Source: an uncultured Myxococcales bacterium (lineage in GTDB: Bacteria > Myxococcota_A > UBA9042 > CAIXZC01). Taken from it: 64,000 bases of DNA. Shown here one piece after another: positions 8,300 to 16,000 of this stretch. Numbering within the stretch: position 1 is the stretch's first letter; every line of letters begins with the position of its first letter. The notes beneath the pieces are model-generated. The model searched no databases, had not been told where the DNA came from, and saw only the letters and a program-made list of their open reading frames with translations. Where the stretch lies: positions 124,001 to 188,000 of the forward strand of contig CAITUV010000082.1 of NCBI GenBank assembly GCA_903895725.1, written 5' to 3'. Made by a program: the position numbers and the translations under genes.

Positions 8300-9166
8300 A
8301 TGCCCAATGTCGAGCTTCAACCATACTCCCGTCCCTCGATGTGGCGAAGGATGTCGTTTGCCAACTGGGCCGACCCCGTCGATCCGCAGGTCTACGGAAG
8401 GTTGGAGATCGACATGTCCAGCGCCCTCCGGTTTGCCGACGAGGAGAGCGTCAGGACCGGTGCCAAGGTCACCCCGACCCACCTGGTCGTCCGTGCGGTG
8501 GCCCTCGCCCTGGCCCGCTTCCCCGATGCGAATGCGCTGATTCGATGGCGCCGGGTGTACCAGAGGAAGCACGTCGACGTGTTCTGCCAGATCGCAATCC
8601 CCGGAGAGAAGCCGGATTTGTCCGGCACGGTGTTGCGGGACGCGGACGGAAAGCGCCCGGGGGACCTGGCCATTGAGCTCCAGAACAAGGCTGCCGAAGT
8701 GCGCAACGGCAGGGACCGGGAGATGGTCAAGACCCGGCACACCCTCGATCGCCTGCCCTCGATGTTCAGCCGTTTCATCCTGAACTTCATTGCGTTCCTC
8801 TCCTACACGCTGAACCTGAATCTGAAATCGTTGGGAATCCCTCGCGACCCCTTTGGCGGAGCGATGGTATCGAGCATCGGGAGCCTTGGGATTCCGGAGG
8901 GCTGGCCTCCGCTGGTCCCCATGAGCTCCACACCGCTGCTGGTCGCGGTTGGACGCATCGAGGATAAGCCCGTGGTTCGGGAAGGGCCCTCCGGCAAGGA
9001 GATCGTGATCCGCCCGATGTGCGTCCTGTCCTGCACCTTCGACCACCGCGTCATGGACGGCTTCCTCGGGGGCAGGCTTGCCCGATTCGTCGAGGAGTAC
9101 TTCGCCGACCCGTGGGCGGTGGAGAAGGAGGCGACGGCTGGGGGCTCGCAGTCAAACCCTGCTTGA
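8300..9166 (+). CDS. 2-oxoacid dehydrogenase E2-type acyltransferase, catalytic domain only
   Basis: A 288-residue stand-alone CoA acyltransferase domain (PF00198). The C-terminal active-site motif is DHRVMDG with the catalytic His, and the fold signature NALIRWRRVYQRKHVDVFCQIAI is visible. The lipoyl and peripheral-subunit-binding domains of normal E2 chains are absent, as is any E1 or E3 gene, so it is unlikely to be a normal dehydrogenase core. Orphan proteins like this occur widely and their role is unknown. ATG at 8300 is preferred over GTG at 8288 because GGAGG lies five bases before it. A TAGAAT box at 8264-8269 may belong to its promoter. Confidence 0.82.
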   Translation: MPNVELQPYSRPSMWRRMSFANWADPVDPQVYGRLEIDMSSALRFADEESVRTGAKVTPTHLVVRAVALALARFPDANALIRWRRVYQRKHVDVFCQIAIPGEKPDLSGTVLRDADGKRPGDLAIELQNKAAEVRNGRDREMVKTRHTLDRLPSMFSRFILNFIAFLSYTLNLNLKSLGIPRDPFGGAMVSSIGSLGIPEGWPPLVPMSSTPLLVAVGRIEDKPVVREGPSGKEIVIRPMCVLSCTFDHRVMDGFLGGRLARFVEEYFADPWAVEKEATAGGSQSNPA

Positions 9167-9192
9167 CATCTCCCGGTCCCGGTTCCTACACT
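9163..9192 (+). promoter_or_regulatory. strong sigma-70-type promoter
   Basis: Perfect TTGACA at 9163-9168, 18-base spacer, TACACT at 9187-9192; the -35 box overlaps the stop codon of the preceding gene. The next start codon is 30 bases downstream. Confidence 0.6.
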
Positions 9193-9221
9193 GGCGCAAC
9201 GACGTCTTCCGGAGGGAGAAG

Positions 9222-11510
9222 ATGAAAACACGTCTGGTTTCGGTATCGGCGATCTGTCTGTTCGCAACGGTGCTGATGTTTGCTGGCTGCAAGAAGGAAG
9301 AGGGGGCCAAGCAGGAAAGCGGCGCCAAGGTGGAGACGCCCACGCCGGACAAGCCGGCCGAGCCGGGGAAACCCGGAGAACCGGGCAAGCCGGCCGAGCC
9401 CGGAAAGCCCGCCGAGCCTGAGAAGCCTGCGGAACCGGAGAAGCCGGCTGAGCCCGAGAAGCCGAAGGGACCGCTCAATGCGCTGGAAGGGGTCGAGGCG
9501 TTCAGTGCGCTGCCTGCAGGAACGCCGGTGGTGGTCGTGTCGGCGGACCCGCTGGGTATTGCCGAGCGCGTGGTGGGCGGTCCACTGGATGAGTTTGCCA
9601 AGAAGTACGCCGAGTACTATGAGAAGGCCGTGGCCGAGGTGACGCAGGAGACCGGCTACAATCTGCTGTCGCCCAAGACCTACACCGAGATGGGGCTTGA
9701 TCTCCACGGGCCGATGGGGGTTGCCCTGCTCAAGCTCGATCCGATCACTGTCGTGGTGTTCGCCCGCCTGACCGATGCCGACAAGTTCAAGAACACGCTC
9801 TACGCCATTGCCGGGCGGGCCCGCGAGAAAATGGAGCCGCACGTCGCCGGGGATGCCATGGCGATTTGCCCCCGCGACGACGAAGAGGTCTGCTTCATTC
9901 TCAAGAACGGTTATGTGTTCCTGCACGCGGTCGATGCCGGGGACGAGAAGGGGCTGCTCATGGCCCTCGAGTTTGCCAGTGCCAAGCCCGAGCCCTCGCT
10001 CGCAACGTCGGATGCGTTCAAGAAGGACGTGGCCCGGTTGACGTTCGGACGGGATGTGGCTGCAGTGGCGAATGTTGCTTCGCTCCTGGCGCAGTACAGG
10101 GACATGCCCAAGGTCGGCTGGGAAGACCAGTCGGTCGAGCGGCAGAAGAAGGACCTGGAGGAGCTGCGCAAGGGGACGGATGCCGAGGCCATCAAGATGG
10201 CCGAGCAGCGGTTGGCCGAAGAAGAAGAGTGGGCCAAGCGTGCCCGGGAACGGCGGGAGAACGAGGCGAAGCTCATCAACGAGATGTTTGCTCCGGTCAA
10301 GTACGTGGGGGTCGGTGCCGAGCTGACCGAGCGGGGCTTGAAGGCCCGGATGGTCTACGAGTTCGACGCTGAGTCGAAGATGGCCAAGCTCGCCCGCCCG
10401 GTCCCGGGGACGTCCGCACTGCTCAAGGCATTGCCTGAGAAGCCGGTCTACCTGGCCCAGATGAACGTGGATCTCGAGGCCTACGTGGACCTGGTCAAGA
10501 CGATGCTGGCCCCGCAGGGGCTCGACTGGGAGACGGTCCAGGAAGAGTTCCGCAAGGCGGTCGGCCTGGGTCTGGAAGACGACGTCCTGGCGGCCTTCTC
10601 GGGAGAGATCGGGCTGGCCCTTGCGGCCCCGCAGCTCGGAGCCGCCGGGGATTCCAAGGAATACGTCAAGGGGATCAAGGTGTGGGGGACGCTGGGTCTC
10701 AAGGATCCGGCCAAGGCGACACTCGTCCTGGACAAGGTGGCCACGCTTCCCGGGGTCTCGACGCTCTTCCGCAAGACCGAGGCGGGATGGCAGATGGACG
10801 TGCCCGAATGGAAGTCGCTGTTCGTGAAGGCCGAGGGCGGGCAGCTTGTCATCTCGACGGAGGAGGGATTTGCTGCGGATCTCGCCGCGGGCAAGGGGAC
10901 CTACCTGGCCTCCATCGGCGACCCGGAGCTCAAGGGGCTCCTCTCCACTCCGGACAGCTTCGGCATCGCCCTGGTGGACCTGGGAATGCTGGGCAACCTG
11001 TTCTACCGGGCGGTCCGGTTCGAGGGAGACTGGGAGACGCCGCTGGCGCAGGACGGCGCCCCGCAATCCGAGGAATACAAGAAGCTGCTGGCCCAGTATG
11101 AAGAGGTCAAGGCACAGGCGAAGAAGACCCGGGACGACATCGAGACGGAGTCGGACCGGCTGGCCGGAGAGATCCTCTCCTCCATCGGGGTCACGGCCGC
11201 AGTCGCCCGCCAGGAGGGCGGTCTGTACGTGTGCGACCTGCTCCATGTCGTGGGCGGAGAAACGCTGCCCAAGTCGGCCTCTACCTTGCTCGACAAGGCC
11301 ATCGACGCGTACAAGGCGGACGAGCGGCGTCACAAGGAGCTGTGGCCCCTGGAAGACAAGAAGTGGGAGCTCAAGCGACAGCTGGACGACCTGCGTGCCA
11401 GGGAGAACATGGAGGCCGCCCCTCCGGCTGCGGAGGGGGCAGTCCAGCCCGAGGCCGGTGCGGCCCCGGCCGCTCCGGGGCAGGTCCAGGTAGAGGAAGC
11501 AACCAAGTAG
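9222..11510 (+). CDS. large lipoprotein with Pro-Glu-Lys repeat linker, unknown function
   Basis: A 762-residue lipoprotein: MKTRLVSVSAICLFATVLMF then AGC23 as lipobox. Residues 41-83 are a collagen-like or PEVK-like linker of repeated KPAEPGKPAEPEKP units, probably spanning peptidoglycan or the envelope. The rest is a long mixed alpha/beta domain resembling the layout of bacterial DUF3352-type proteins (beginning LNALEGVEAFSALPAGTPVV). A strong coiled coil lies near residues 295-350 (ERQKKDLEELRKG, AEEEEWAKRARERRENEAKL), and another charged helix near 625-655. No catalytic motif is recognised. GGAGGGAGAAG precedes the ATG, and a near-consensus promoter sits at 9163-9192, so it is probably well expressed. 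Function unknown. Confidence 0.75.
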   Translation: MKTRLVSVSAICLFATVLMFAGCKKEEGAKQESGAKVETPTPDKPAEPGKPGEPGKPAEPGKPAEPEKPAEPEKPAEPEKPKGPLNALEGVEAFSALPAGTPVVVVSADPLGIAERVVGGPLDEFAKKYAEYYEKAVAEVTQETGYNLLSPKTYTEMGLDLHGPMGVALLKLDPITVVVFARLTDADKFKNTLYAIAGRAREKMEPHVAGDAMAICPRDDEEVCFILKNGYVFLHAVDAGDEKGLLMALEFASAKPEPSLATSDAFKKDVARLTFGRDVAAVANVASLLAQYRDMPKVGWEDQSVERQKKDLEELRKGTDAEAIKMAEQRLAEEEEWAKRARERRENEAKLINEMFAPVKYVGVGAELTERGLKARMVYEFDAESKMAKLARPVPGTSALLKALPEKPVYLAQMNVDLEAYVDLVKTMLAPQGLDWETVQEEFRKAVGLGLEDDVLAAFSGEIGLALAAPQLGAAGDSKEYVKGIKVWGTLGLKDPAKATLVLDKVATLPGVSTLFRKTEAGWQMDVPEWKSLFVKAEGGQLVISTEEGFAADLAAGKGTYLASIGDPELKGLLSTPDSFGIALVDLGMLGNLFYRAVRFEGDWETPLAQDGAPQSEEYKKLLAQYEEVKAQAKKTRDDIETESDRLAGEILSSIGVTAAVARQEGGLYVCDLLHVVGGETLPKSASTLLDKAIDAYKADERRHKELWPLEDKKWELKRQLDDLRARENMEAAPPAAEGAVQPEAGAAPAAPGQVQVEEATK

Positions 11511-11550
11511 TCCGTTTGAGGCCATCGACAACGAGGAGGTTCTTTCTAGA

Positions 11551-12903
11551 ATGGAAAAGAAGCTGATCTTCAATGCGACCGTCGTGAGCCAAGGCAGCCC
11601 GGACTTCGTGCTGGAGGAGGGGGCCGTCCTGGTGGAGGGGAACCGTGTCGGAGCCGTCGGCACGAGCCGCGACCTGTGCCGCAAGCATCCCGACGCTCAG
11701 CAGGTCAACGCCAACGGTGCGGTGCTGATGCCCGGCCTGGTCAACGCCCATCACCACCTGTATTCCACGTTTGCGTGCGGACTGGGGTGCGACCCGGCCT
11801 ACAACTTTCCCGAGATCTTGCGCAAGCTGTGGTGGAAGCTCGATCGGGCGCTCTCGATGGAGGACGTGTACTTCAGCGCCATGGTCCCGCTGCACCGCTG
11901 CATCCGGGCCGGCACGACGACGATCATCGACCACCACGCATCACCCCACGCGGTAAAGGGGAGCCTGTCCACGCTAGCCGCTGCCGCACAGGCGGCTGGT
12001 GTGCGGGCCTCGTTCTGTTACGAGGTCTCGGACCGGGACGGAACCGAGTCGCTCGAGGCCGGGCTCGCGGAGAACGCCGAGTTTGCGGCCCGGGCCGCCG
12101 GAACGCCGGGCAACATGGTCCGCGGCATGTTCGGCCTGCACGCCTCCATGACGGTTTCCGAGAACACCGTGTCTCGAGCGGTCGAGACCGCAAAGAAACT
12201 CGGCATCGGCATCCACGTGCACGCGGCCGAGGACGTCTCGGACCAGGAAGACAGCCTGAAGAAGTACGGCAAACGCGTGGTCCGTCGCTTCGCCGATGCG
12301 GGTGCGCTGGGCCCCAAGACGATTCTTGCCCACTGCATCCACGTGGATGACGAGGAGAAGCAGCTCCTGAAGGACTCGGGCACGTTCGTGGTCCACAACC
12401 CCGAATCCAACATGAACAACGCAGTCGGCGCGGCCGACGTGCTGGGCATGCTGAAGATGGGGGTCAAGGTCGGACTGGGAACCGACGGCATGACCTCGAA
12501 CATGCTGGACGAGGCCCGCGTGGCCATGCTGCTCCACCGGCACGTGAAGCACGACCCGACCGTCGCGTTCGGCGAGGCCGTGGACATGCTGGTGCGCAAC
12601 AACGCCCGCTTCGCGTCCGAACAGTTCGGGGTCAAGCTTGGCGTCATCGAGCCTGGTGCTGCGGCCGACCTCGTGATTGTGGCTCACTACCCGTTCACGC
12701 CGATCTCGACGGCCAACTGGTACGGGCACTTCCTGTTCGGCATCCAGCCCTCGGCCGTGACGCACACCATGGTGGACGGCAAGTGGCTGATGTTCGACGG
12801 CAAGGTTCAGACGCTGGATCTGCCCTTCATCGCCCAGCACACCCGCAAGCTCAGCCCCGAGACCTGGAAGCGGTTCGGTTCGATGCCCGAGCACAAGGCA
12901 TAG
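11551..12903 (+). CDS. ssnA: putative aminohydrolase SsnA (amidohydrolase superfamily)
   Basis: Metal-dependent amidohydrolase, 450 aa. Residues line up over the whole length with the SsnA subfamily: MPGLVNAHHHLYSTFACGLG, KLWWKLDRALSMEDVYFSAM, TTTIIDHHASPHAVKGSLST. Metal-binding residues are seen in AHHH, HVHAAED, AHCIHVDD and GLGTDGMTSNML. In other bacteria ssnA sits with genes of selenium-dependent molybdenum hydroxylases and purine breakdown. No such genes are next to it here, so the reaction (deamination or ring opening of an N-heterocycle) is inferred from the superfamily only. GAGGAGG lies about 10-14 bases before the ATG. It is followed by the repeat and hairpin region. Confidence 0.88.
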   Translation: MEKKLIFNATVVSQGSPDFVLEEGAVLVEGNRVGAVGTSRDLCRKHPDAQQVNANGAVLMPGLVNAHHHLYSTFACGLGCDPAYNFPEILRKLWWKLDRALSMEDVYFSAMVPLHRCIRAGTTTIIDHHASPHAVKGSLSTLAAAAQAAGVRASFCYEVSDRDGTESLEAGLAENAEFAARAAGTPGNMVRGMFGLHASMTVSENTVSRAVETAKKLGIGIHVHAAEDVSDQEDSLKKYGKRVVRRFADAGALGPKTILAHCIHVDDEEKQLLKDSGTFVVHNPESNMNNAVGAADVLGMLKMGVKVGLGTDGMTSNMLDEARVAMLLHRHVKHDPTVAFGEAVDMLVRNNARFASEQFGVKLGVIEPGAAADLVIVAHYPFTPISTANWYGHFLFGIQPSAVTHTMVDGKWLMFDGKVQTLDLPFIAQHTRKLSPETWKRFGSMPEHKA

Positions 12904-12904
12904 G

Positions 12905-13070
12905 GCGGCGGCGAACGGCCCCGGGCGGCGAACGGCCCCGGGCGGCGAACGGCCCCGGGCGGCGAACGGCCCCGGGCGGCGAACGGACCCGGGCGGTGAA
13001 CGGACCCGGGCGGTGAACGGACCCGGGCGGCGAACGGACCCGGGCGGCGAACGGACCCGGGCGGCGGATG
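12905..13070. repeat. 17-bp tandem repeat, about nine copies plus a partial
   Basis: The unit GGGCGGCGAACGG(C/A)CCC recurs with 17-base period directly after the ssnA stop. The first copies carry CCCC and later ones ACCC, with a two-copy GGTGAACGG variant in the middle. A 17-base unit is not a multiple of three and the frames it opens are not genes. Confidence 0.9.
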
Positions 13071-13107
13071 TGCCCATCTTCTACCCGATCGATCCCATTC
13101 CTTTGAA

Positions 13108-13127
13108 CCCCCCGGGGACCCGGGGGG
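13108..13127. other. perfect 8-bp GC hairpin
   Basis: CCCCCCGG-GGAC-CCGGGGGG. No T-run follows on either strand, so it is not a classical intrinsic terminator, though it may act in transcript stability. Confidence 0.6.
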
Positions 13128-13165
13128 TGGCCCAGCGGCCTTTGCACCGCCTCGGCCCACTATAG

Positions 13166-13191
13166 CCCCGGGTCCGGGAGCGGACCCGGGG
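13166..13191. other. perfect 11-bp GC hairpin
   Basis: CCCCGGGTCCG at 13166-13176 pairs with CGGACCCGGGG at 13181-13191 around a GGAG loop. The stem contains the GGACCCGGG core of the upstream 17-bp repeat, suggesting related elements. No T-run. Confidence 0.6.
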
Positions 13192-13712
13192 TCACCCTGC
13201 GGATGTGCCGTGGGCGGGGGGCCGCCCCCAGTGGGGGAGGCGCGACGGGCTTGCCCGGAGCGGCGGGGGCATCTCGTGGGATGTGCCGTGGGCCCCCATA
13301 CACATCGGCCTACATGCTCGGCACGTCATCCTGGGCGCCCCGGCCCTCCTACCCATGAAGTCACATCTGCCGCTTCTACCGGGAGCGAAGGATCTCGGCT
13401 ATCTTGCGTTCGCACGGCCGCAGGACCTGCGGCCGTGCCGACTGCCCCGGCCGAGATCCTTCCGCCTCCTCCAGGGGGGCACTGCCAGGGGAAGAGGCCG
13501 TGCGCGGGGGCGTCAGGATGACAGGTGCCGTGGGCACAGGCCGATGCCCCGGTACGCCCAGGCAGACCGGCGATCCTTGGGGAAGCTAGCGGCGCCCCAA
13601 CCACCCTGCTGCACCCGGGCCGCCATCCGGGCACGAGACTATCAAGGGCAGCCTTGCCGACGGCCACCGCCTCAAGCGCCTCGGCCGTCAGGTTGCCCTC
13701 AACATCGGCCCG
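13192..13712. other. non-coding stretch with long nested inverted repeat
   Basis: No convincing gene lies here: the open frames on both strands have no ribosome site, family match or normal codon pattern. The main structure is a nested inverted repeat at 13387-13462. Its outer arms are GAAGGATCTCGGC and GCCGAGATCCTTC (13 bp); its inner arms are GCACGGCCGCA and TGCGGCCGTGC (11 bp, 13412-13438). The motif GGATGTGCCGTGGGC recurs at about 13201 and 13282 and again near 14455. It may be a structured RNA, a REP-like element or a remnant of mobile DNA. Confidence 0.55.
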
Positions 13713-13740
13713 ATTGACCCCCCAGCCGTTCATGGTATAC
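13713..13740 (+). promoter_or_regulatory. promoter of toxin-antitoxin operon
   Basis: TTGACC at 13713-13718, 16-base spacer, TATACT at 13735-13740. Confidence 0.55.
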
Positions 13741-13754
13741 TCATACTGATGAGT
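13737..13754. promoter_or_regulatory. inverted-repeat operator for the RHH antitoxin
   Basis: TACTCAT-ACTG-ATGAGTA is a perfect 7-bp inverted repeat overlapping the -10 box and ending just before the ribosome site. This is where an autoregulating ribbon-helix-helix antitoxin would bind. Inferred from position and symmetry. Confidence 0.55.
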
Positions 13755-13765
13755 AGGAGGTACCC

Positions 13766-14014
13766 ATGGCGCAGACCCGGAGGGCGCAGATACTGATGGA
13801 GCCCGGGGAATACTCCCGGCTGGAGAAGTTGGCCCGGCAAGGCGGTGTGTCGGTAGCGGAGCTGATCCGCAGGGCGGTCAAGGAGCAGTACTTTGCGGCC
13901 ACCACGGCCGCACCGAAGGCGGCCAGGCGGATCTGCGGCATGAACCTGCCCGTCATCGAGTGGGACGAGGCGGAGCGGGACATCGTGGAGGGGCACAATG
14001 GCGCTCTTCCTTGA
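13766..14014 (+). CDS. ribbon-helix-helix antitoxin
   Basis: An 82-residue DNA-binding antitoxin. The N-terminus RRAQILMEPGEYSRLEKLAR followed by VSVAELIRRAVKEQYF has the strand-helix-helix pattern of CopG/RHH proteins; the C-terminal half is the likely toxin-binding tail. GGAGG lies six bases before the ATG. It overlaps the toxin gene by 17 bases, as usual for type II pairs. Autorepression through the inverted repeat at 13737-13754 is likely. Confidence 0.85.
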   Translation: MAQTRRAQILMEPGEYSRLEKLARQGGVSVAELIRRAVKEQYFAATTAAPKAARRICGMNLPVIEWDEAERDIVEGHNGALP

Positions 14015-14426
14015 CACCAACGTGTTCCTGTACGCAGCGGGAGGACCGCACCCGCTCAAGGAGCCGTGCGGAAGGGTGCTCAAGGCCGTTGCGGACGGGA
14101 CGGTGGAAGCCGTGGTCGATGCCGAGGTGCTGCAGGAGCTGTTGTATGTTCTGGAGCGCCGGGGGATGCTCAGGCAGGGTGCTGCCCTTGTTTCGAGCGT
14201 CGTCGAGCTGGTCACTCGGGTGCTTCCCGTCTCCGCCCACGACATCGAGCTGACCTGCAAGCTGCTGCTCAAGGGCACCGGCCTTCCTGTGCGGGATGCC
14301 CTGCATGTCGCTGTGATGATGAACAACGGCCTGGATTCGGTGGTCACCGCAGACCGCCACTTCGCCATGGTCAAGGGGTTGCGCTGCCTCCGGCCCGAGG
14401 ATGTTAGAACGGGCTCCCGTGAATGA
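13998..14426 (+). CDS. vapC: PIN-domain toxin, VapC family
   Basis: A 142-residue PIN-domain ribonuclease. The N-terminal acidic motif is FLDTNVFLYAAG (Asp6), a second acidic patch is VVDAEVLQELLYVL (Glu), and the C-terminal acidic site is VRDALHVAVMMNNGLDSVVTADRHF (Asp). These residues bind the Mg or Mn ions used to cut RNA. With the overlapping RHH gene it forms a type II toxin-antitoxin pair. The RNA target cannot be read from sequence. Confidence 0.9.
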   Translation: MALFLDTNVFLYAAGGPHPLKEPCGRVLKAVADGTVEAVVDAEVLQELLYVLERRGMLRQGAALVSSVVELVTRVLPVSAHDIELTCKLLLKGTGLPVRDALHVAVMMNNGLDSVVTADRHFAMVKGLRCLRPEDVRTGSRE

Positions 14427-14497
14427 CCACGGGGTGACAGACGACCCCGGGCGGCGGATGTGCCGTGGGCGGGAGATGCGGATGTGCCTTGGGCACC
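14427..14497. other. short intergenic with repeat motif shared with 13.2 kb region
   Basis: Between convergent genes. Contains GGCGGATGTGCCGTGGGCGG followed by GCGGATGTGCCTTGGGC, copies of the motif seen near 13064, 13199 and 13280, plus small hairpins (CGGGGT/ACCCCG and GTGCC/GGCAC). Confidence 0.5.
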
Positions 14498-16000
14498 TCA
14501 ATACGCCAGCTTCAGCACCGCGAACCCCATCACGGGCATGAGGCCGTACTCGGAGCTCAGGTCGAACGAGCTCGGCACGGGCAGGGCATCGAGACCCGGC
14601 CCCGTGGACTTCTCGCCCAGCGGGACCAGAGCGCCGGCCGAGAAGCGGGCGTTCTCGACGACCGACCAGTCAAGCCCGGCCATCAGGAATCCCGACGGAT
14701 CGATCAGGTTGCCTACTGCCGACAGGGTCACGTGGAGGACCGGGACGACCTCCTGATCGAGCGCCAACCCCAGGTAGTACCGGCCGATGTTGAAGGTCTC
14801 GCCCCGGGCCAGCCGCTCCCCCTTTTCGGGCATCTTGCCGGCGAACGGGTCGGACATGTCCATGTAGTAGCCGAGGTACTCGTCCGGGTCGTCGCTGCCG
14901 TAGCCGTTGTAGAACGCCTCGCCCGCCACCATCAGGCCGAACGGAAAGCGGTAGTCCAGGCCGGCCACGGCTTCGATATCCCAGTCGTGCGATTCCTCCA
15001 TGAAATTGAACGCGGCCTCGGCCCGAAAGCCCAGGGGGCCGAGCGGCCCGGTCGTCTCCAGACCCGCCATCCAGTTGCCCTGCTGCGACATCTGGAATCG
15101 GGCAGCGCTCACCGCAAGATCGTACCGCCCGATCCCCGTTCGGAACCGCATCCCTCCGTGCGCCCACCATTCCCGGTTCTCTATGGCGCTCCCCCCACTC
15201 TCGCCGGCCCCGCCTACCCCCTCGTGCCGCTCGAACGACCCCACCAGGTCCAGGCTGGTCCTTTCGCCCAGGAAGATCTCGGCTCGGACCGCGTCGACGC
15301 CCCGCTTGACGTCCGGATCGATGTCAGTGGGGGAAAACGGGCTGAAGCGGTCGGTGGGCTTCCAGAACCAGGCCGTGCCCCACGAGATCGCCTGGCGACC
15401 GATGCGCAGATCGACCGGGCCGAAGGGGAGGTGGACGAACGCCCGGTCGATGTTGTGCTCGAGCCAGATTCCGTCCCCGCGGTGCGGGTCGGGATCCCAG
15501 AGTCGAGGGCGGGCAGTGCCCGAAAGGCCCAACATCGAAAGCCCCGATGCCCCGCTCCCTTCATCACCGCCCGAGCCATTGCCCGCGCCACTCCCCGAGG
15601 CGCTCCCGGTGCCGCCAAAGGCTCCTCCGGACTGCATGTCTTCCAATGCGGAGGACATCACCATCGCCGAGAGCTCGTACTCCAGCCCGAGCCGGAAGTC
15701 GTTCCAGTATGCGTCGCCGCCGATGCGGGCGCGGGTGACCGACATGCCGCCGGAATCGACGGAGTCATCCCCCGAGATCCAGTCGTACAACCAGAGGTCG
15801 CGAAAGTGCATTCCCAGGAGCTGCGACTTCACGTAGCCGCCCCCTTCCAGGGCAAACGTCTCGTCCTGGCTGGACCAGAGCTCGCGGGCGTGAGCAGGGG
15901 ACGGGGCGAGTCCGACTGCGATTGCGATTACGGTTACGATTACGGTTACGATTACGATGGCGACTACGATTGCGATGCCGATGCCGAAGGCTGTTTTCAA
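14498..16000 (-). CDS. outer-membrane beta-barrel protein (DUF1302-like, porin-like)
   Basis: A 500-residue exported protein with a signal peptide ending in SPAHA. The mature part has alternating-residue strands, and the block GRQAISWGTAWFWKPTDRFS resembles DUF1302-type outer-membrane proteins. It ends in a hydrophobic/aromatic strand (VMGFAVLKLAY) as barrel proteins do. A low-complexity Gly/Ser stretch (GTGSASGSGAGNGSGGDEGS) interrupts an extracellular loop near residue 125. I choose the TTG start at 16000 because it overlaps the ATPase stop (TTGA) and yields a clean signal peptide, whereas upstream ATGs lie deep in the ATPase gene. The hydrophobic core of the signal is encoded by GATTAC-like hexamer repeats. 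As last gene of the transporter operon it may be its outer-membrane exit. Confidence 0.78.
   Translation of the reverse strand: MKTAFGIGIAIVVAIVIVTVIVTVIAIAVGLAPSPAHARELWSSQDETFALEGGGYVKSQLLGMHFRDLWLYDWISGDDSVDSGGMSVTRARIGGDAYWNDFRLGLEYELSAMVMSSALEDMQSGGAFGGTGSASGSGAGNGSGGDEGSGASGLSMLGLSGTARPRLWDPDPHRGDGIWLEHNIDRAFVHLPFGPVDLRIGRQAISWGTAWFWKPTDRFSPFSPTDIDPDVKRGVDAVRAEIFLGERTSLDLVGSFERHEGVGGAGESGGSAIENREWWAHGGMRFRTGIGRYDLAVSAARFQMSQQGNWMAGLETTGPLGPLGFRAEAAFNFMEESHDWDIEAVAGLDYRFPFGLMVAGEAFYNGYGSDDPDEYLGYYMDMSDPFAGKMPEKGERLARGETFNIGRYYLGLALDQEVVPVLHVTLSAVGNLIDPSGFLMAGLDWSVVENARFSAGALVPLGEKSTGPGLDALPVPSSFDLSSEYGLMPVMGFAVLKLAY
15914..15987. repeat. GATTAC/GATTGC/GATGCC hexanucleotide repeat inside signal-peptide coding region
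   Basis: About a dozen imperfect hexamers (GATTGC, GATTAC, GGTTAC, GATGCC) in tandem. Read on the minus strand they encode alternating Ile/Val/Thr/Ala. A similar array occurs at 52622-52676. As the unit is six bases, length changes would keep frame. Confidence 0.8.

Noticed and set aside
8300..9166. Part of a pyruvate or branched-chain dehydrogenase complex
   Set aside because: No lipoyl or subunit-binding domain and no E1 or E3 gene nearby; kept as an orphan acyltransferase domain.
9186..11684. 830-codon minus-strand frame opposite the large lipoprotein
   Set aside because: Antisense shadow with no ribosome site or domain; the plus strand has promoter, ribosome site and signal peptide.
13108..13191. 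Rho-independent terminators
   Set aside because: The stems are strong but neither strand has a T-run directly after them; called only as hairpins.
13205..13733. Small open frames in the repeat region
   Set aside because: Pro/Arg/Gly-rich, on both strands at once, and crossing hairpins; no ribosome site.
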